Positions 18,437 to 29,054 of a DNA stretch of 64,000 bases are shown in pieces. Every line of letters begins with the position of its first letter. Position 1 is the stretch's first letter. This DNA is from Vibrio orientalis CIP 102891 = ATCC 33934 (GTDB lineage Bacteria; Pseudomonadota; Gammaproteobacteria; Enterobacterales; Vibrionaceae). The stretch lies in contig NZ_ACZV01000005.1 of NCBI RefSeq assembly GCF_000176235.1, forward strand, positions 1,364,001 to 1,428,000. The letters are read 5' to 3'. The notes beneath the pieces were generated by a model. It was not told where the DNA came from and did not search any database. It saw only the letters and a list, made by a program, of their open reading frames with translations. A program made the position numbers and the translations under genes.

Positions 18437-20313
18437 ATCGTAAATTTCTGGCAGTCTTGATTGAGGCTGCCAGCTCTCTGCTCTACCGCCCCACTGACAC
18501 TCTTCAACTGCGCGTTATTCTCTTCGAGTTCTTTCATCGCCGAGGATATTTGTGTCATGTTATCAGCCATCGACTGACTGGTGGTCGCTAGCTCTTTGAT
18601 AGAGGAAAAAATCACTTCGGTTTGATGTGATGCTTCGTCCGCTTTTTCAGTGATCAATTTAAGCGCATCCATCGCTTCCTGACCTTTTTCTCGACCCGCA
18701 GTCATCGAAGATTCAGACTGACCGATGTATTGGATCACCTCGGCACTCTCTTTCTTCATCGTATCAATGGTTCCAGAGATTTCAGTTACAGCATCGACGG
18801 TACGAACAGCCAGGCTGCGTACTTCATCAGCTACGACGGCAAAACCCCGCCCCTGCTCCCCTGCTCTCGCCGCCTCAATCGCTGCATTCAAGGCGAGTAA
18901 GTTAGTCTGTTCAGCAATTCCGTTGATGATCTCCATCACTGAGTCAACTTTTGAGGAAGCCTCTTCTAACTGCTTAATATGACCCGCAGCAGAGGTCATG
19001 ATCGCCCCCACCTCTTCTAACGAACCAATCGCAGAACCAATTACCTTTGCCCCCTCTTCCGCTGCGTGCGTTGACGAGCGGCTAATTTCTGCCACAAACT
19101 CAAGCGAACTCGACACTTCTTGTGTTGTGACACTGACCTCTTCAGTCGCCGAGGCAAGTAGTTGAGTTTGCCCCAACACTTCAGACTGGTGGTGAGCAAG
19201 CATATCTAGCCCTTGGTTAAGCTCCGCTGCATTCCCCGAAAGCTCTTGGCTACTCGATTGTACTCCGGATACCAATTCACCTAAATTTTCACAGCTTTGA
19301 TTAATGCTTGTGGCTAGCTGGTTGAATTCATCGTTAGGGTTCTTTGCGGGCGTCATACGCTGAGAAAGGTCACCCTGAGATAAACTGTTCAGGACTTCTT
19401 TGGTACGATTCAACGAACGGGACATCGAAGCACTCTGCATACCAAAGATCGAAATAGTAAACACCGCTAGCACGACACAGGCGACCATGATTGACCACAT
19501 TGTCTGAGTTGATGCTTTTTCCGCGACTTGTTGATAATTGGCACTAATCCCCCCTAACTCTGCGGTGATGTTACCAATCAATTGCGTCATTTCATTCTTA
19601 GAAACATCAAGCTGTTGCTCCACTGTCCCCAGTTGCTGAGAGAGCTCCGCAACCCGAGTAAATGTCTGCTTGTACTGTTCAATTTCTTTTTCATATAACT
19701 CAAGCATGGCGTACACATTAGACATGCTCTCAAAGCTACCCATCGCACGATTGAACAGTTTTAAATTGTCTTCGGTTGGCTGCAGTAGATAATTTTGCTG
19801 AGACTTCACCATCGCTTGAAAGTCTGAATTCAGCGTTACCATACCTGTCTCAGCGATCTTTTGTTCGATCACCGTTGCCAGTTGTTTTAATTGCCCGAGT
19901 TTGCCTTCATCAATAGTGAAGCCCATCTCTTGCTTTAGCGTTAACCACGGCATTACGGCACTACGAAAGTTCATAACACTTTCAGTAAGCCGTTGAGCTT
20001 GTTGGTTTAATCCAACTTTCGTTAGAAACTGAGAATCCTGTTCAATCGCTTTTACTACGTCCTCAATAACGTTTTTCGTTCCAGCAACGCGTGACCCGGT
20101 CATCGCATCGAGATCTCCCCCTAGAGTCAAGATCTGACTTTGAGTTTGATAGATCGACAAAGAGCCTTTAGCAATATCAGCACTACTGTGATATTGCTCT
20201 TCCATATGTGACAATCGACTAGAAGTGAAACTGGCGAGAGAAACAAATCCTATCGTCAGTACAATCAAAAACAGTGTCACTTTTTGCTTTTGAGAGAGCG
20301 CAAGCATATCCAT
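18433..20313 (-). CDS. Methyl-accepting chemotaxis protein
   Basis: Transmembrane chemoreceptor, 626 aa. TM1 at residues ~10-30 and TM2 at ~272-292 ([16 protein letters not shown]) enclose a ~240-residue helical periplasmic sensor. A HAMP domain follows ([19 protein letters not shown]), then the cytoplasmic signalling domain with the conserved hairpin tip [20 protein letters not shown] and [15 protein letters not shown]. No C-terminal CheR pentapeptide is visible. The long all-helical sensor resembles HBM or four-helix types; the ligand is unknown. It is a single gene inserted between pflB and pflA and ends within the lpxR-like gene's stop codon. Confidence 0.9.
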   Translation of the reverse strand: MDMLALSQKQKVTLFLIVLTIGFVSLASFTSSRLSHMEEQYHSSADIAKGSLSIYQTQSQILTLGGDLDAMTGSRVAGTKNVIEDVVKAIEQDSQFLTKVGLNQQAQRLTESVMNFRSAVMPWLTLKQEMGFTIDEGKLGQLKQLATVIEQKIAETGMVTLNSDFQAMVKSQQNYLLQPTEDNLKLFNRAMGSFESMSNVYAMLELYEKEIEQYKQTFTRVAELSQQLGTVEQQLDVSKNEMTQLIGNITAELGGISANYQQVAEKASTQTMWSIMVACVVLAVFTISIFGMQSASMSRSLNRTKEVLNSLSQGDLSQRMTPAKNPNDEFNQLATSINQSCENLGELVSGVQSSSQELSGNAAELNQGLDMLAHHQSEVLGQTQLLASATEEVSVTTQEVSSSLEFVAEISRSSTHAAEEGAKVIGSAIGSLEEVGAIMTSAAGHIKQLEEASSKVDSVMEIINGIAEQTNLLALNAAIEAARAGEQGRGFAVVADEVRSLAVRTVDAVTEISGTIDTMKKESAEVIQYIGQSESSMTAGREKGQEAMDALKLITEKADEASHQTEVIFSSIKELATTSQSMADNMTQISSAMKELEENNAQLKSVSGAVEQRAGSLNQDCQKFTI

Positions 20314-20537
20314 AAAGAGTTCCTTTGCATCAAGTAGATGTAAAAAACCTTGCCATACCGTTGTGGTTTATTGTTATTGTTTTTTATATCAATGAAACAA
20401 TTTTATAACATAAATCTTAGCAAATATGCGCATTTTTTCTTAATTGGGCTTTTCTCGATGAGAACACAGAGAAACCCTATTTTGTCCCCACAATTTGTAA
20501 TAAAATAACGCGCAAATAACTAATACGAGATGAGCTC

Positions 20538-21278
20538 ATGTCAACTACTGGTCGTATTCATTCTTTTGAGTCGTGTGGAACCGTAGACGGTCCTGGTATC
20601 CGTTTTATTGTCTTTTTGCAAGGCTGTCTAATGCGTTGTAAGTATTGCCACAACCGCGACACTTGGGACACTCACGATGGAAAAGAGGTTACTGTTGAAG
20701 AGATCATCAGCGAAGCCAAATCATACCGTCACTTTATGAATGCTTCAGGTGGTGGCGTGACATGTTCCGGTGGTGAGGCCATGCTTCAACCTGAATTTGT
20801 GCGTGATTTCTTCCGTGCTGCACACAACGAAGGTATCCATACCTGTTTAGACACCAACGGCTACATTCGTAAGCACACTGAGGTTATCGATGAAGTTCTA
20901 GAAGCAACCGATCTTGTGATGCTAGATCTCAAGCATATGAAAGATGAGGTCCACCATGATTTTATCGGCGTCTCTAACAAACGTACTCTCGATTTCGCTC
21001 GTTACTTACACAAGATTGGCCAGAAAACTTGGATTCGTTACGTTGTCGTGCCTGGTTACACAGACGACCCGGAAGCTGCGCATATGCTTGGTGAATTCAT
21101 TAAGGATATGGACAACATTGAAAAAATAGAACTGCTTCCATACCACAAGTTAGGTGCCCACAAATGGGAAGCGTTAGGTCTTGAATATCCATTAGAGGGT
21201 ACCAATCCTCCTTCCAAAGAAGTGATGGATTCGATCGTTTCCATTCTTGAGCAGTATCACTCTAATGTAAAATACTGA
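20538..21278 (+). CDS. pflA: Pyruvate formate-lyase activating enzyme (radical SAM)
   Basis: Radical-SAM activase that installs the glycyl radical on PflB. The cluster-binding motif is C30-x3-C34-x2-C37 (CLMRCKYCH), followed by the SAM-binding [11 protein letters not shown]. 246 aa, identical in size to E. coli PflA. It has its own upstream region behind a divergent chemoreceptor gene and a strong terminator, so it is transcribed separately from pflB, unlike the enteric focA-pflB-pflA arrangement. Confidence 0.96.
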   Translation: MSTTGRIHSFESCGTVDGPGIRFIVFLQGCLMRCKYCHNRDTWDTHDGKEVTVEEIISEAKSYRHFMNASGGGVTCSGGEAMLQPEFVRDFFRAAHNEGIHTCLDTNGYIRKHTEVIDEVLEATDLVMLDLKHMKDEVHHDFIGVSNKRTLDFARYLHKIGQKTWIRYVVVPGYTDDPEAAHMLGEFIKDMDNIEKIELLPYHKLGAHKWEALGLEYPLEGTNPPSKEVMDSIVSILEQYHSNVKY

Positions 21279-21307
21279 TACCAAGAGCTGAATTATTCTT
21301 CAGAAAT

Positions 21308-21336
21308 GCCAACCTTTAAAGGTTGGCTTTTTTTTT
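21308..21336 (+). terminator. Terminator of pflA
   Basis: GCCAACC / GGTTGGC stem with loop TTTAAA and nine T residues. Confidence 0.95.
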
Positions 21337-21495
21337 GAGGTGAGCTCTATAATCACCGCCATAAATTGTGAAGAAATTTGTCACAGATTCTTTGTACTTT
21401 TCATATTAAATATGTGTTGAGATCATGTTTCACCCACCTAGGAAAAGATAACCTAAGCACATTAAAAATGTATTAGATTATTTAGTGAGGCCACC

Positions 21496-21996
21496 ATGGA
21501 AATGACAAACGCTCAACGTTTGATCCTATCGAATCAATATTACTTAATGTCGCAAATGAACCCAGAAAATGCGGCAAAATATCAACGTCTACAAACAATT
21601 GTTGAACGTGGTTATGAGCTCCAAATGAGTGAACTAAACAAAGACTTTGGTTGCTTGGTTGAGGCCGAATGTCGTGAAGTTATCGATATCATGGAAATGT
21701 ACCATGCGATGCAAGAGTCAAATAACATGCTCTCTGACAGCGAGCAAAAAGACGTTGATCAGCGCCGCCTAACCTTCCTTGGTTTTGATATCGCTACTGA
21801 AGCTCAACTGGTTAACTACGTACGCTTCCTCACCGGTTCTGAAGGTCTTTACCCTCAATTCGATAAAGGTGAACATCACTTTAATGCCCAAATGCCAATG
21901 CTAGACAAATACCGTCGCATGCTGGCTACATGGAAAAACTGTCCACGTCAGTACCATTTATGTGCCAATGAATTAAAGCAAATCTTCAACGCTTAA
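21496..21996 (+). CDS. yfbU: YfbU family protein
   Basis: Cytoplasmic 166-aa protein that matches E. coli YfbU closely from memory ([15 protein letters not shown] start, [38 protein letters not shown] near the end). It is predicted mostly helical, with no signal or membrane segment. The function of YfbU is not established. The ATG is preceded by GTGAGG. In E. coli the gene neighbours yfbV; here yfbV lies ~41 kb away. Confidence 0.92.
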   Translation: MEMTNAQRLILSNQYYLMSQMNPENAAKYQRLQTIVERGYELQMSELNKDFGCLVEAECREVIDIMEMYHAMQESNNMLSDSEQKDVDQRRLTFLGFDIATEAQLVNYVRFLTGSEGLYPQFDKGEHHFNAQMPMLDKYRRMLATWKNCPRQYHLCANELKQIFNA

Positions 21997-22008
21997 GATT
22001 CTCCAGTC

Positions 22009-22043
22009 AAAAAAGGGGTGGCTTTGTTAGCCACCCCTTTTTA
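22009..22043. terminator. Bidirectional terminator between yfbU and the MipA/OmpV gene
   Basis: Stem AAAAGGGGTGGCT / AGCCACCCCTTTT with loop TTGTT. T-runs follow on both strands, so it serves both convergent genes. Confidence 0.95.
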
Positions 22044-22067
22044 GTTTAAGCTATTCAAAGCAATATG

Positions 22068-22829
22068 TTAGAAGACGTATGCAACGCCAATATTCGCTGA
22101 AGTGTACACACCACTTTCAATCAGTGGACTGGCTTCAATATCTCCTTCAAGATTCGTATAACGGATGCCACCAGTTAGACGGATACTCGGAGTTAAGTGC
22201 ATATACGCTGATGCACCTAGAAAAAACTGACCATCCCAATCCGCATCAAACTCCAAGCTAGGGTCTCCAGCTCTTGCCGCTTCCTCTGCACTAATACCAT
22301 ACAGATGGTTATTTAACCTTTCACTATTGTATGCATAGCCCATCGACGGTGTAATTCCCCAACCATTTCTACGAATTGGAAGGCGCCATGCCGCTTCGGC
22401 ATAAATACCATTGTGGGTTCGTCCCAAATCAGTGCCTGCTGTCGCTTCAAACATACCAACTAAGGTAATCAGCTGATAACTGACACCACCAAGAATCGTC
22501 GATTTACGTTCATCCATCTGCTGAATCGCTAGGTTATCTGAATCTTCTGGTTTCAACGTACGTGGATCATAGACCGCACGAAATACAATATTTTGCGGTG
22601 AACCAATTGGAAAAAGACGATAACCCGCACTAAAACCTCTTAGGAAGAGATGTTCGCCTTCATAGCCAATCACTGGGATGACGGTCTTGTTTGAAGGCGT
22701 ATCTTTATATACTGCGGGCGAATAGGACGCCGCAACACCCAGTGACCACTGAGAAACTGTCGCATTCGCGAGTGGCGCCAATAACAACGCAACCATCAAT
22801 ACGCCTTTCAAACCAAAAGATTTCAACAT
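22068..22829 (-). CDS. MipA/OmpV family outer-membrane protein
   Basis: 253-aa beta-barrel of the MipA/OmpV family. A signal peptide of ~23 residues (ending PLANA) is followed by alternating amphipathic strands and a C-terminal aromatic signature NIGVAYVF. The ATG at 22829 is chosen since a CAGGA box precedes it and it opens the signal peptide; the upstream extension to 22871 lacks both. The family includes MltA-interacting scaffolds and outer-membrane channels, and the role here cannot be chosen. It is divergent from prkA, with 381 bp between them. Confidence 0.8.
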   Translation of the reverse strand: MLKSFGLKGVLMVALLLAPLANATVSQWSLGVAASYSPAVYKDTPSNKTVIPVIGYEGEHLFLRGFSAGYRLFPIGSPQNIVFRAVYDPRTLKPEDSDNLAIQQMDERKSTILGGVSYQLITLVGMFEATAGTDLGRTHNGIYAEAAWRLPIRRNGWGITPSMGYAYNSERLNNHLYGISAEEAARAGDPSLEFDADWDGQFFLGASAYMHLTPSIRLTGGIRYTNLEGDIEASPLIESGVYTSANIGVAYVF

Positions 22830-23210
22830 AATTCCTGCCGAGATTATTAATATTATAAATAGACGTCGCAACTATATAGTACGTCATTCCAATTTTCAAT
22901 GGTCAATATGCGCTCTTTTTGTACTGATAATCAGCAACCAATACACCTTTACCAACACTAGACGGCAGCATAATTGCAATAAGTGGCATGAAAATATCAA
23001 TCCAATCTTTTGATTTTATTTGGCATATAAATACGAGATTCCCAACCGTTAGCCAACGAGTGGTCCGATATGTAGTGTTTCATCACACATTGCAATTAAA
23101 CACATATTTTTTAAGCAGAATTCTAAAAACCAACTAGGCTTAAATAAGAAAGGATTAGCTTTTCTATGCGGGTTTATTGTCAGTTTGACAGGTTCAGAGG
23201 GGAATTCATT
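22830..23210. promoter_or_regulatory. Divergent promoter region, MipA/OmpV gene and prkA
   Basis: 381-bp AT-rich gap without a gene. It contains a perfect small palindrome TGTCA-GTT-TGACA at 23178-23190, only 20 nt before the prkA start and overlapping the likely leader. No sigma-54 element with correct -24/-12 spacing was seen, although yeaG in E. coli is NtrC- and RpoS-linked. Confidence 0.45.
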
Positions 23211-25145
23211 ATGAGTATTTTCGACCATTTCCAAGCACGCTACGAAGCCTCAAAGGATGAGGAACTATCCCTACAGGACTTCCTTGGCTTATGTAAAGAT
23301 GACAAAAGTGCATACGCCAATGCAGCAGAGCGATTACTGATGGCTATCGGTGAGCCTGAAGTTATTGATACTGCACAAGATCCACAACTAAGTCGTATTT
23401 TCTCCAATCGTGTTATTTCTCGTTACGACACATTCAAAGACTTTTATGGTATGGAAGATGCCATCGAGCAGATCGTTTCATACTTAAAACACGCCGCTCA
23501 AGGTTTAGAAGAACGTAAACAAATCCTCTACTTGTTAGGCCCAGTGGGTGGTGGTAAATCTTCTTTAGCTGAAAAATTAAAAGCGCTGATGCAGCAAGTT
23601 CCTGTATACGTTCTGTCTGCAAACGGTGAACGTAGCCCTGTCAATGATCACCCTTTCTGTTTATTTGATGTAACTGAAGACGGCGATTTGTTGAAGCAAG
23701 AGTATGGTATCGAAAAACGTTACTTACGCTCAATTATGTCGCCTTGGGCTGCGAAACGATTGCACGAGTTTGGTGGTGATATATCCAAGTTTAAGGTGGT
23801 TAAGGTTCGCCCTTCGATTCTTGACCAACTGGCGATCGCGAAAACAGAACCAGGTGACGAAAATAACCAAGATATCTCATCATTGGTAGGTAAAGTCGAT
23901 ATTCGTCAACTCGAACATTTCTCTCAGGACGACCCTGATGCCTACAGCTACTCTGGGGCCCTGTGCCGCGCGAACCAAGGCTTGATGGAGTTCGTGGAGA
24001 TGTTTAAAGCACCTATTAAAGTGCTCCACCCACTACTAACGGCAACCCAAGAAGGTAACTATAACGGCACAGAAGGTCTATCCGCTTTACCATTTGACGG
24101 CATGATCCTCGCTCACTCCAATGAATCAGAATGGCAGACCTTCCGCAACAATAAGAACAATGAAGCGTTCCTTGACCGTGTATACATCGTTAAAGTGCCT
24201 TATTGTCTCCGTGTCGCGGAAGAAGTGAAGATCTATCAGAAGTTACTTGATCACTCAGAGCTATCAAAAGCGCCTTGTTCGCCAAGTACATTAGAACTGC
24301 TCTCTCAGTTCAGTATTCTTTCTCGTCTGAAAGAACCGGAAAACTCGTCGATTTTCTCTAAAATGCGCGTCTACGATGGCGAAACATTAAAAGATACCGA
24401 CCCGAAAGCGAAAAGCTATCAAGAGTACCGTGACTTTGCGGGTGTTGATGAAGGTATGTCAGGTCTGTCTACTCGTTTTGCATTTAAGATCCTATCTCGA
24501 GTGTTTAACTTTGACCAAACCGAAGTCGCCGCTAACCCAGTGCATTTATTCTATGTCATTGAGCAACAAATCGAGCGCGAACAATTCCCGCAAGAAACCG
24601 CTGAGAAATACCTAGAGTTTCTTAAAGGTTACCTAGTACCTCGCTACGTAGAGTTCATTGGTAAAGAAATTCAGACGGCTTACTTAGAGTCTTACTCAGA
24701 GTACGGGCAAAACATCTTTGATCGCTATGTAACCTACGCGGACTTCTGGATTCAAGATCAAGAATACCGCGATCCGGAAACAGGCCAACTGTTTGACCGC
24801 TCTGCACTCAATAATGAACTAGAAAAAATCGAAAAAACGGCGGGAATTAGCAACCCGAAAGACTTCCGTAACGAGATCGTTAACTTTGTACTCCGTGCAC
24901 GAGCAAACAATAACGGTACCAACCCGGTATGGACCAGTTACGAGAAATTACGCACTGTGATTGAGAAGAAAATGTTCTCAAATACAGAAGAGTTGCTACC
25001 TGTTATCTCATTTAACACTAAAACCTCTTCTGAAGATCAGAAGAAACACGACGATTTTGTCGCACGCATGATGGAAAAGGGCTACACAGAGAAACAAGTT
25101 CGCCTACTTTCAGAATGGTATCTACGCGTACGTAAATCCTCGTAA
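23211..25145 (+). CDS. prkA: PrkA-type serine protein kinase (YeaG)
   Basis: Cytoplasmic PrkA/YeaG-family protein, 644 aa. An N-terminal AAA-type ATPase region has Walker A GPVGGGKS at residues 110-117, and a C-terminal kinase-like domain follows. Family members act in stationary-phase, nitrogen-starvation and sporulation responses; E. coli YeaG has reported kinase activity. The ATG at 23211 has GAGGGG 8 nt upstream, so the longer frame from 23166 is rejected. It is the first gene of the prkA-yeaH-spoVR cluster, a widely conserved trio that points to one process, whose mechanism is still poorly defined. Confidence 0.92.
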   Translation: MSIFDHFQARYEASKDEELSLQDFLGLCKDDKSAYANAAERLLMAIGEPEVIDTAQDPQLSRIFSNRVISRYDTFKDFYGMEDAIEQIVSYLKHAAQGLEERKQILYLLGPVGGGKSSLAEKLKALMQQVPVYVLSANGERSPVNDHPFCLFDVTEDGDLLKQEYGIEKRYLRSIMSPWAAKRLHEFGGDISKFKVVKVRPSILDQLAIAKTEPGDENNQDISSLVGKVDIRQLEHFSQDDPDAYSYSGALCRANQGLMEFVEMFKAPIKVLHPLLTATQEGNYNGTEGLSALPFDGMILAHSNESEWQTFRNNKNNEAFLDRVYIVKVPYCLRVAEEVKIYQKLLDHSELSKAPCSPSTLELLSQFSILSRLKEPENSSIFSKMRVYDGETLKDTDPKAKSYQEYRDFAGVDEGMSGLSTRFAFKILSRVFNFDQTEVAANPVHLFYVIEQQIEREQFPQETAEKYLEFLKGYLVPRYVEFIGKEIQTAYLESYSEYGQNIFDRYVTYADFWIQDQEYRDPETGQLFDRSALNNELEKIEKTAGISNPKDFRNEIVNFVLRARANNNGTNPVWTSYEKLRTVIEKKMFSNTEELLPVISFNTKTSSEDQKKHDDFVARMMEKGYTEKQVRLLSEWYLRVRKSS

Positions 25146-25170
25146 TAGCAGTGTTTTAGCCCATGACTAA

Positions 25171-25237
25171 CCTACCAGAGTTGAACGCTCTGGTAGGAGA
25201 CAGGATGCAAGAATGGCCTGCCCCTTTATGTGGGGCA
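25171..25237 (+). other. Two stem-loops in the prkA-yeaH intergenic mRNA
   Basis: A 10-bp perfect stem CCTACCAGAG / CTCTGGTAGG (25171-25197, 7-nt loop) and a second stem TGCCCC / GGGGCA (25219-25237). Neither is followed by a T-run, so they look like mRNA processing or stability elements within the operon, not terminators. The second lies 22 nt before the yeaH start. Confidence 0.65.
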
Positions 25238-25259
25238 TGTATGAGATAAGGGGTGACTC

Positions 25260-26531
25260 ATGGCGCAATTTATTGACCGACGACTGAACGGCAAAAATAA
25301 GAGTGCTGTAAACCGCCAGCGCTTTTTACGCCGCCATAAAGAGCAGATCAAAGAATCTGTTGCTGATGCGGTGAATCGCCGTTCAATAACCAATACTGAA
25401 ACGGGCGAAGATGTCTCTATTCCTCATAAAGACATAAAAGAACCAGTGTTCCACCAAGGTAAAGGGGGACTCAAAGAACGTGTTCACCCGGGTAACGACC
25501 AATTTATCACTGGCGATAAAATCGAACGGCCTAAAGGTGGCGGCCAAGGCGGTGGTTCTGGTCAAGGTGATGCCAGTGCCGACGGAGAAGGAGAAGATGA
25601 TTTTGTATTTCAGATCTCCAAAGATGAGTATCTAGATATTCTGTTTGAAGACCTAGAACTTCCTAATCTGGAAAAGAACCAAATTAACAAAATCACCGAA
25701 TGGAAAACGCACAGAGCCGGTTACCAAACCGCTGGTGTACCTGCCAACATTGCCATCGTCAAATCATTACAACAATCTTTAGCGCGCCGCACAGCGATGA
25801 CTGCGGGTAAAAAGCGCATGCTTCGAGAACTCGAAGAGGAACTCGACCAGGTAAAAATGAGCGAACCTGCACAGATGCTGGAGGAGAAACGCTTACAAGA
25901 CGAAATTAAGAACTTGCGCAGAAAAATAGAGTGTGTCCCATTCATCGATACCTTCGATTTGCGCTTTAAAAACTATGAACGACGTCCTATTCCATCTAGC
26001 CAAGCCGTGATGTTCTGTTTGATGGATGTCTCTGGTTCAATGGACCAAGCAACGAAAGACATTGCTAAACGTTTCTACGTCTTACTCTACTTATTCCTGA
26101 CACGAACCTATGAAAATGTTGAAGTGGTTTTCATTCGCCACCACACTCAAGCAAAAGAGGTCGACGAACATGAGTTTTTCTACTCGCAAGAGACTGGGGG
26201 AACCATTGTTTCAAGTGCGCTGAAGCTAATGAATGAAATCGTCGCTGACCGCTACCCTGTCGGAGAGTGGAATATATACGCAGCCCAAGCATCGGATGGC
26301 GATAACTGGGCCGATGATTCTCCACGCTGTCGAGAGCTATTAACCAAGCATCTACTGCCAAACTGTCAGTACTATTCGTACATAGAGATCACTCGCCGTT
26401 CTCACCAAACCTTATGGCATGAGTATGAAAAGCTAGAGGGGGGATTTCCTAACTTTGCGATGAAAAACATCCGCAGTGTTGAAGATATCTTCCCTGTATT
26501 CAGAGAGCTTTTCAAAAAGGAAACCGCTTAG
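25260..26531 (+). CDS. yeaH: YeaH/YhbH family VWA-domain protein
   Basis: 423-aa cytoplasmic protein, partner of PrkA. The N-terminus is basic ([19 protein letters not shown]), followed by a Gly-rich acidic linker near residue 95 and a coiled-coil-like Glu/Lys-rich segment (~185-225). A von Willebrand factor A domain with the metal-binding MIDAS motif D256-V-S-G-S-M-D comes next. GGGGTG precedes the ATG. It lies 114 bp after prkA and 9 bp before spoVR. The VWA domain suggests a metal-dependent protein contact; the biochemical function is not established. Confidence 0.92.
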   Translation: MAQFIDRRLNGKNKSAVNRQRFLRRHKEQIKESVADAVNRRSITNTETGEDVSIPHKDIKEPVFHQGKGGLKERVHPGNDQFITGDKIERPKGGGQGGGSGQGDASADGEGEDDFVFQISKDEYLDILFEDLELPNLEKNQINKITEWKTHRAGYQTAGVPANIAIVKSLQQSLARRTAMTAGKKRMLRELEEELDQVKMSEPAQMLEEKRLQDEIKNLRRKIECVPFIDTFDLRFKNYERRPIPSSQAVMFCLMDVSGSMDQATKDIAKRFYVLLYLFLTRTYENVEVVFIRHHTQAKEVDEHEFFYSQETGGTIVSSALKLMNEIVADRYPVGEWNIYAAQASDGDNWADDSPRCRELLTKHLLPNCQYYSYIEITRRSHQTLWHEYEKLEGGFPNFAMKNIRSVEDIFPVFRELFKKETA

Positions 26532-26540
26532 GGGGCCGAT

Positions 26541-28079
26541 ATGACAACAAAAACCAAAAAGCCAACCAAATCCAAAGCACTACCTGACGGGCCAGATTGG
26601 ACATTCGATCTGCTAGAGCGCTATCACGTAGAAATTAAACGGGTCGCTGATCACTATAAATTAGACGCTTACCCCAATCAGATAGAAGTCATCACCTCTG
26701 AACAAATGATGGACGCCTATTCGAGCATAGGTATGCCAATTAACTACAACCATTGGTCATTTGGTAAGAAATTTATTCAAACTGAACAGGGCTACAAACA
26801 CGGCCAAATGGGCCTTGCGTATGAGATTGTTATTAACTCCAATCCATGTATCGCTTATTTGATGGAAGAGAATACCGTTACGATGCAAGCATTGGTAATG
26901 GCACATGCTTGCTATGGCCATAATTCCTTCTTTAAAGGTAATTACCTATTCCAAACATGGACTGACGCTAGCTCCATTATCGATTATCTATTGTTTGCCA
27001 AGAACTACATCGCTGAGTGTGAACAAAAATATGGCGTTCAAGAAGTCGAAAACTTACTCGATTCTTGTCACGCTTTGATGAATTTTGGTGTCGACCGCTA
27101 CAAGCGACCAGAGAAAATCTCAATTGCAGAAGAGAAATCAAGACAAGAAGAGCGTGAGGCTTACTTACAGTCACAGGTAAACGACCTATGGCGAACCGTC
27201 CCTAAGTCTAAAGTTGAGCCAGAAAGTCAAAAGGTGCGCTTTCCATCCGAGCCTCAAGAAAACATCCTCTATTTCATAGAAAAACATGCCCCGCTATTAG
27301 AGTCATGGCAGCGTGAAATCGTGCGTATTGTGCGTAAAAGTAGCCAATACTTTTATCCACAAAAACAGACGCAGGTCATGAACGAAGGCTGGGCGACCTA
27401 CTGGCACTACACCATTCTTAACCACTTATATGACGAAGGACTGGTTACCGATAGGTTTATTCTTGAGTTCCTGCACAGCCACACCGGTGTCGTCGCACAG
27501 CCAGCATATAACAGCCCTTACTTCAGCGGCATAAACCCTTATGCCTTGGGCTTTGCAATGTTCCGCGATATCAGACGTATCTGTGAAGAACCGACTGATG
27601 AAGATAGAGAGTGGTTCCCTGACCTTGCTGGCTCTGATTGGTTAGAAGCTATGCATTTTGCGATGAAAAACTTCAAAGACGAGAGCTTCATCAGTCAATA
27701 CCTTTCACCAAAATTGATGCGAGATTTTAAACTGTTTGCCATCGTCGATGATGATCGTAAAAATTATATCGAAGTGAGTGCTATTCATGATGATAGTGGC
27801 TATCGTGCCATTCGAGAGAAACTCGCCGCTCAATATAACCTGAGTAACTTAGAACCGAATATCCAAGTGTTTAATGTCGATGTCCGTGGTGATCGTTCGC
27901 TAACACTTCAATATGTTCCCCACGATCGAATTCCACTCGACGAAAGCTACGATGAAGTATTGAAACACTTGTATCGCTTATGGGGATTTGACGTTATTTT
28001 AGAGGAAGTGAAAGATACCGGAAGACGTGAAATCCTGACCACGTGTCCAAAACGCGGCGATTATGACGCAAAAATTTAA
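26541..28079 (+). CDS. SpoVR family protein (YcgB)
   Basis: 512-aa cytoplasmic protein of the SpoVR/YcgB family, with the conserved regions NYNHWSFGKKF, MAHACYGHNSFFKGN and MNEGWATYWHY; the His/Glu-rich segments recall metal-binding sites. In Bacillus SpoVR affects the spore cortex; in Gram-negatives the gene is tied to prkA and yeaH. It follows yeaH by 9 bp with GGGGG as ribosome-binding site, so it is clearly co-transcribed. The biochemical role is unknown. A bidirectional terminator ends the operon. Confidence 0.93.
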   Translation: MTTKTKKPTKSKALPDGPDWTFDLLERYHVEIKRVADHYKLDAYPNQIEVITSEQMMDAYSSIGMPINYNHWSFGKKFIQTEQGYKHGQMGLAYEIVINSNPCIAYLMEENTVTMQALVMAHACYGHNSFFKGNYLFQTWTDASSIIDYLLFAKNYIAECEQKYGVQEVENLLDSCHALMNFGVDRYKRPEKISIAEEKSRQEEREAYLQSQVNDLWRTVPKSKVEPESQKVRFPSEPQENILYFIEKHAPLLESWQREIVRIVRKSSQYFYPQKQTQVMNEGWATYWHYTILNHLYDEGLVTDRFILEFLHSHTGVVAQPAYNSPYFSGINPYALGFAMFRDIRRICEEPTDEDREWFPDLAGSDWLEAMHFAMKNFKDESFISQYLSPKLMRDFKLFAIVDDDRKNYIEVSAIHDDSGYRAIREKLAAQYNLSNLEPNIQVFNVDVRGDRSLTLQYVPHDRIPLDESYDEVLKHLYRLWGFDVILEEVKDTGRREILTTCPKRGDYDAKI

Positions 28080-28092
28080 CCCTCGATGATAC

Positions 28093-28119
28093 AAAAAAGG
28101 CCCTAACCGGGCCTTTTCT
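28093..28119. terminator. Bidirectional terminator between spoVR and kdsB
   Basis: Stem AAAAGGCCC / GGGCCTTTT with loop TAACC. A run of T on the minus strand and TTTTCTCG on the plus strand make it usable by both convergent operons. Confidence 0.9.
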
Positions 28120-28122
28120 CGT

Positions 28123-28875
28123 TTATCGCTTTGCGATGATACTACGAACGACTTCTAAGTCTTCCGGCGTATCCACTCCAGCAGCAGGAGCTTGTTTCGC
28201 GACTTCTACATGGATCTTTTCACCGTACCAAAGCACACGTAGCTGCTCTAAACACTCAATCTTCTCAAGCGCCGTCGGTTCCCAGTTTATGTAGGTATTA
28301 ATAAAACCTGCGCGGTAAGCATAAATACCAATATGGCGCATTAATGGCTGCGCAATCGTCTTATCTTGCTTAGCGAAGTTGTCTCGATCCCACGGGATGG
28401 TCGCACGACTGAAATACATCGCGTAACCATCTTTGTCCGTAAGAACTTTAACCGCATTTGGATTAAAGACTTCTGCTTCATCACTAATCTCTACCGCCAA
28501 TGTTGCCATAGGCGCTTGGCTGCTTGCCAAGTTGTCAGCGACTTGAGTAATGATTGACGGTGGAATTAACGGCTCATCGCCTTGTACGTTAACGATAATA
28601 TGATCATCAGCAATGGCCATTTCCTCGACAACTTCAGCCAGTCGCTCGGTACCTGATTCGTGATCAGGAGAAGTCATACAAACTTGACCGCCAAATGCTT
28701 TAACGGCTTGTTCCACACGATTGTCATCCGTCGCGACGATAACTTGATCAGCCCCTGCTTGAATGGCTTGCTCGTAAACCCATTCGATCATTGGCTTACC
28801 ACCAATATCGGCAAGAGGCTTACCCGGCAGTCGAGTCGACTGATAACGCGCAGGAATAACAACAGTGAATGACAT
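28123..28875 (-). CDS. kdsB: 3-deoxy-manno-octulosonate cytidylyltransferase
   Basis: Cytoplasmic CMP-Kdo synthetase that activates Kdo for lipopolysaccharide inner-core synthesis. 250 aa with the nucleotide-binding start [20 protein letters not shown], the CTP/Mg region [12 protein letters not shown] and [12 protein letters not shown]. It is the last gene of the comEC-msbA-lpxK-ycaR-kdsB run. The start ATG overlaps the ycaR stop codon by one base, indicating translational coupling. Confidence 0.97.
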   Translation of the reverse strand: MSFTVVIPARYQSTRLPGKPLADIGGKPMIEWVYEQAIQAGADQVIVATDDNRVEQAVKAFGGQVCMTSPDHESGTERLAEVVEEMAIADDHIIVNVQGDEPLIPPSIITQVADNLASSQAPMATLAVEISDEAEVFNPNAVKVLTDKDGYAMYFSRATIPWDRDNFAKQDKTIAQPLMRHIGIYAYRAGFINTYINWEPTALEKIECLEQLRVLWYGEKIHVEVAKQAPAAGVDTPEDLEVVRSIIAKR

Positions 28876-29054
28876 TATCTACCCTCGTCCATGCTAATTT
28901 TGCGAGCTTCTGGCTCTAACAATACAGGGATACCTTCTTTAATTGGGTAAGCCAAACGATCAAACTTACAAACTAACTCTTGCTTGTCCTTATCAAAGGT
29001 TAGTTTCCCTTTACATACCGGACAGGCAACAATCTCAAGTAGACGGTGATCCAT
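28875..29054 (-). CDS. ycaR: Trm112-family small protein YcaR
   Basis: Small 59-aa protein beginning [18 protein letters not shown]. It has a C-P-x-C knuckle and the Trm112 fold signature, including [20 protein letters not shown]. The function in bacteria is unclear; the lpxK-ycaR-kdsB linkage is conserved in E. coli. The start (29054) lies inside lpxK, 20 bp before that gene's stop, with GGAA upstream. The stop TAA shares one A with the kdsB ATG. It has the overlaps and family pattern of a real gene despite its size. Confidence 0.93.
   Translation of the reverse strand: MDHRLLEIVACPVCKGKLTFDKDKQELVCKFDRLAYPIKEGIPVLLEPEARKISMDEGR

Noticed and set aside
23021..23037. Sigma-54 promoter before prkA
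   Set aside because: TGGCAT is present but no GC element occurs at the -12 spacing.
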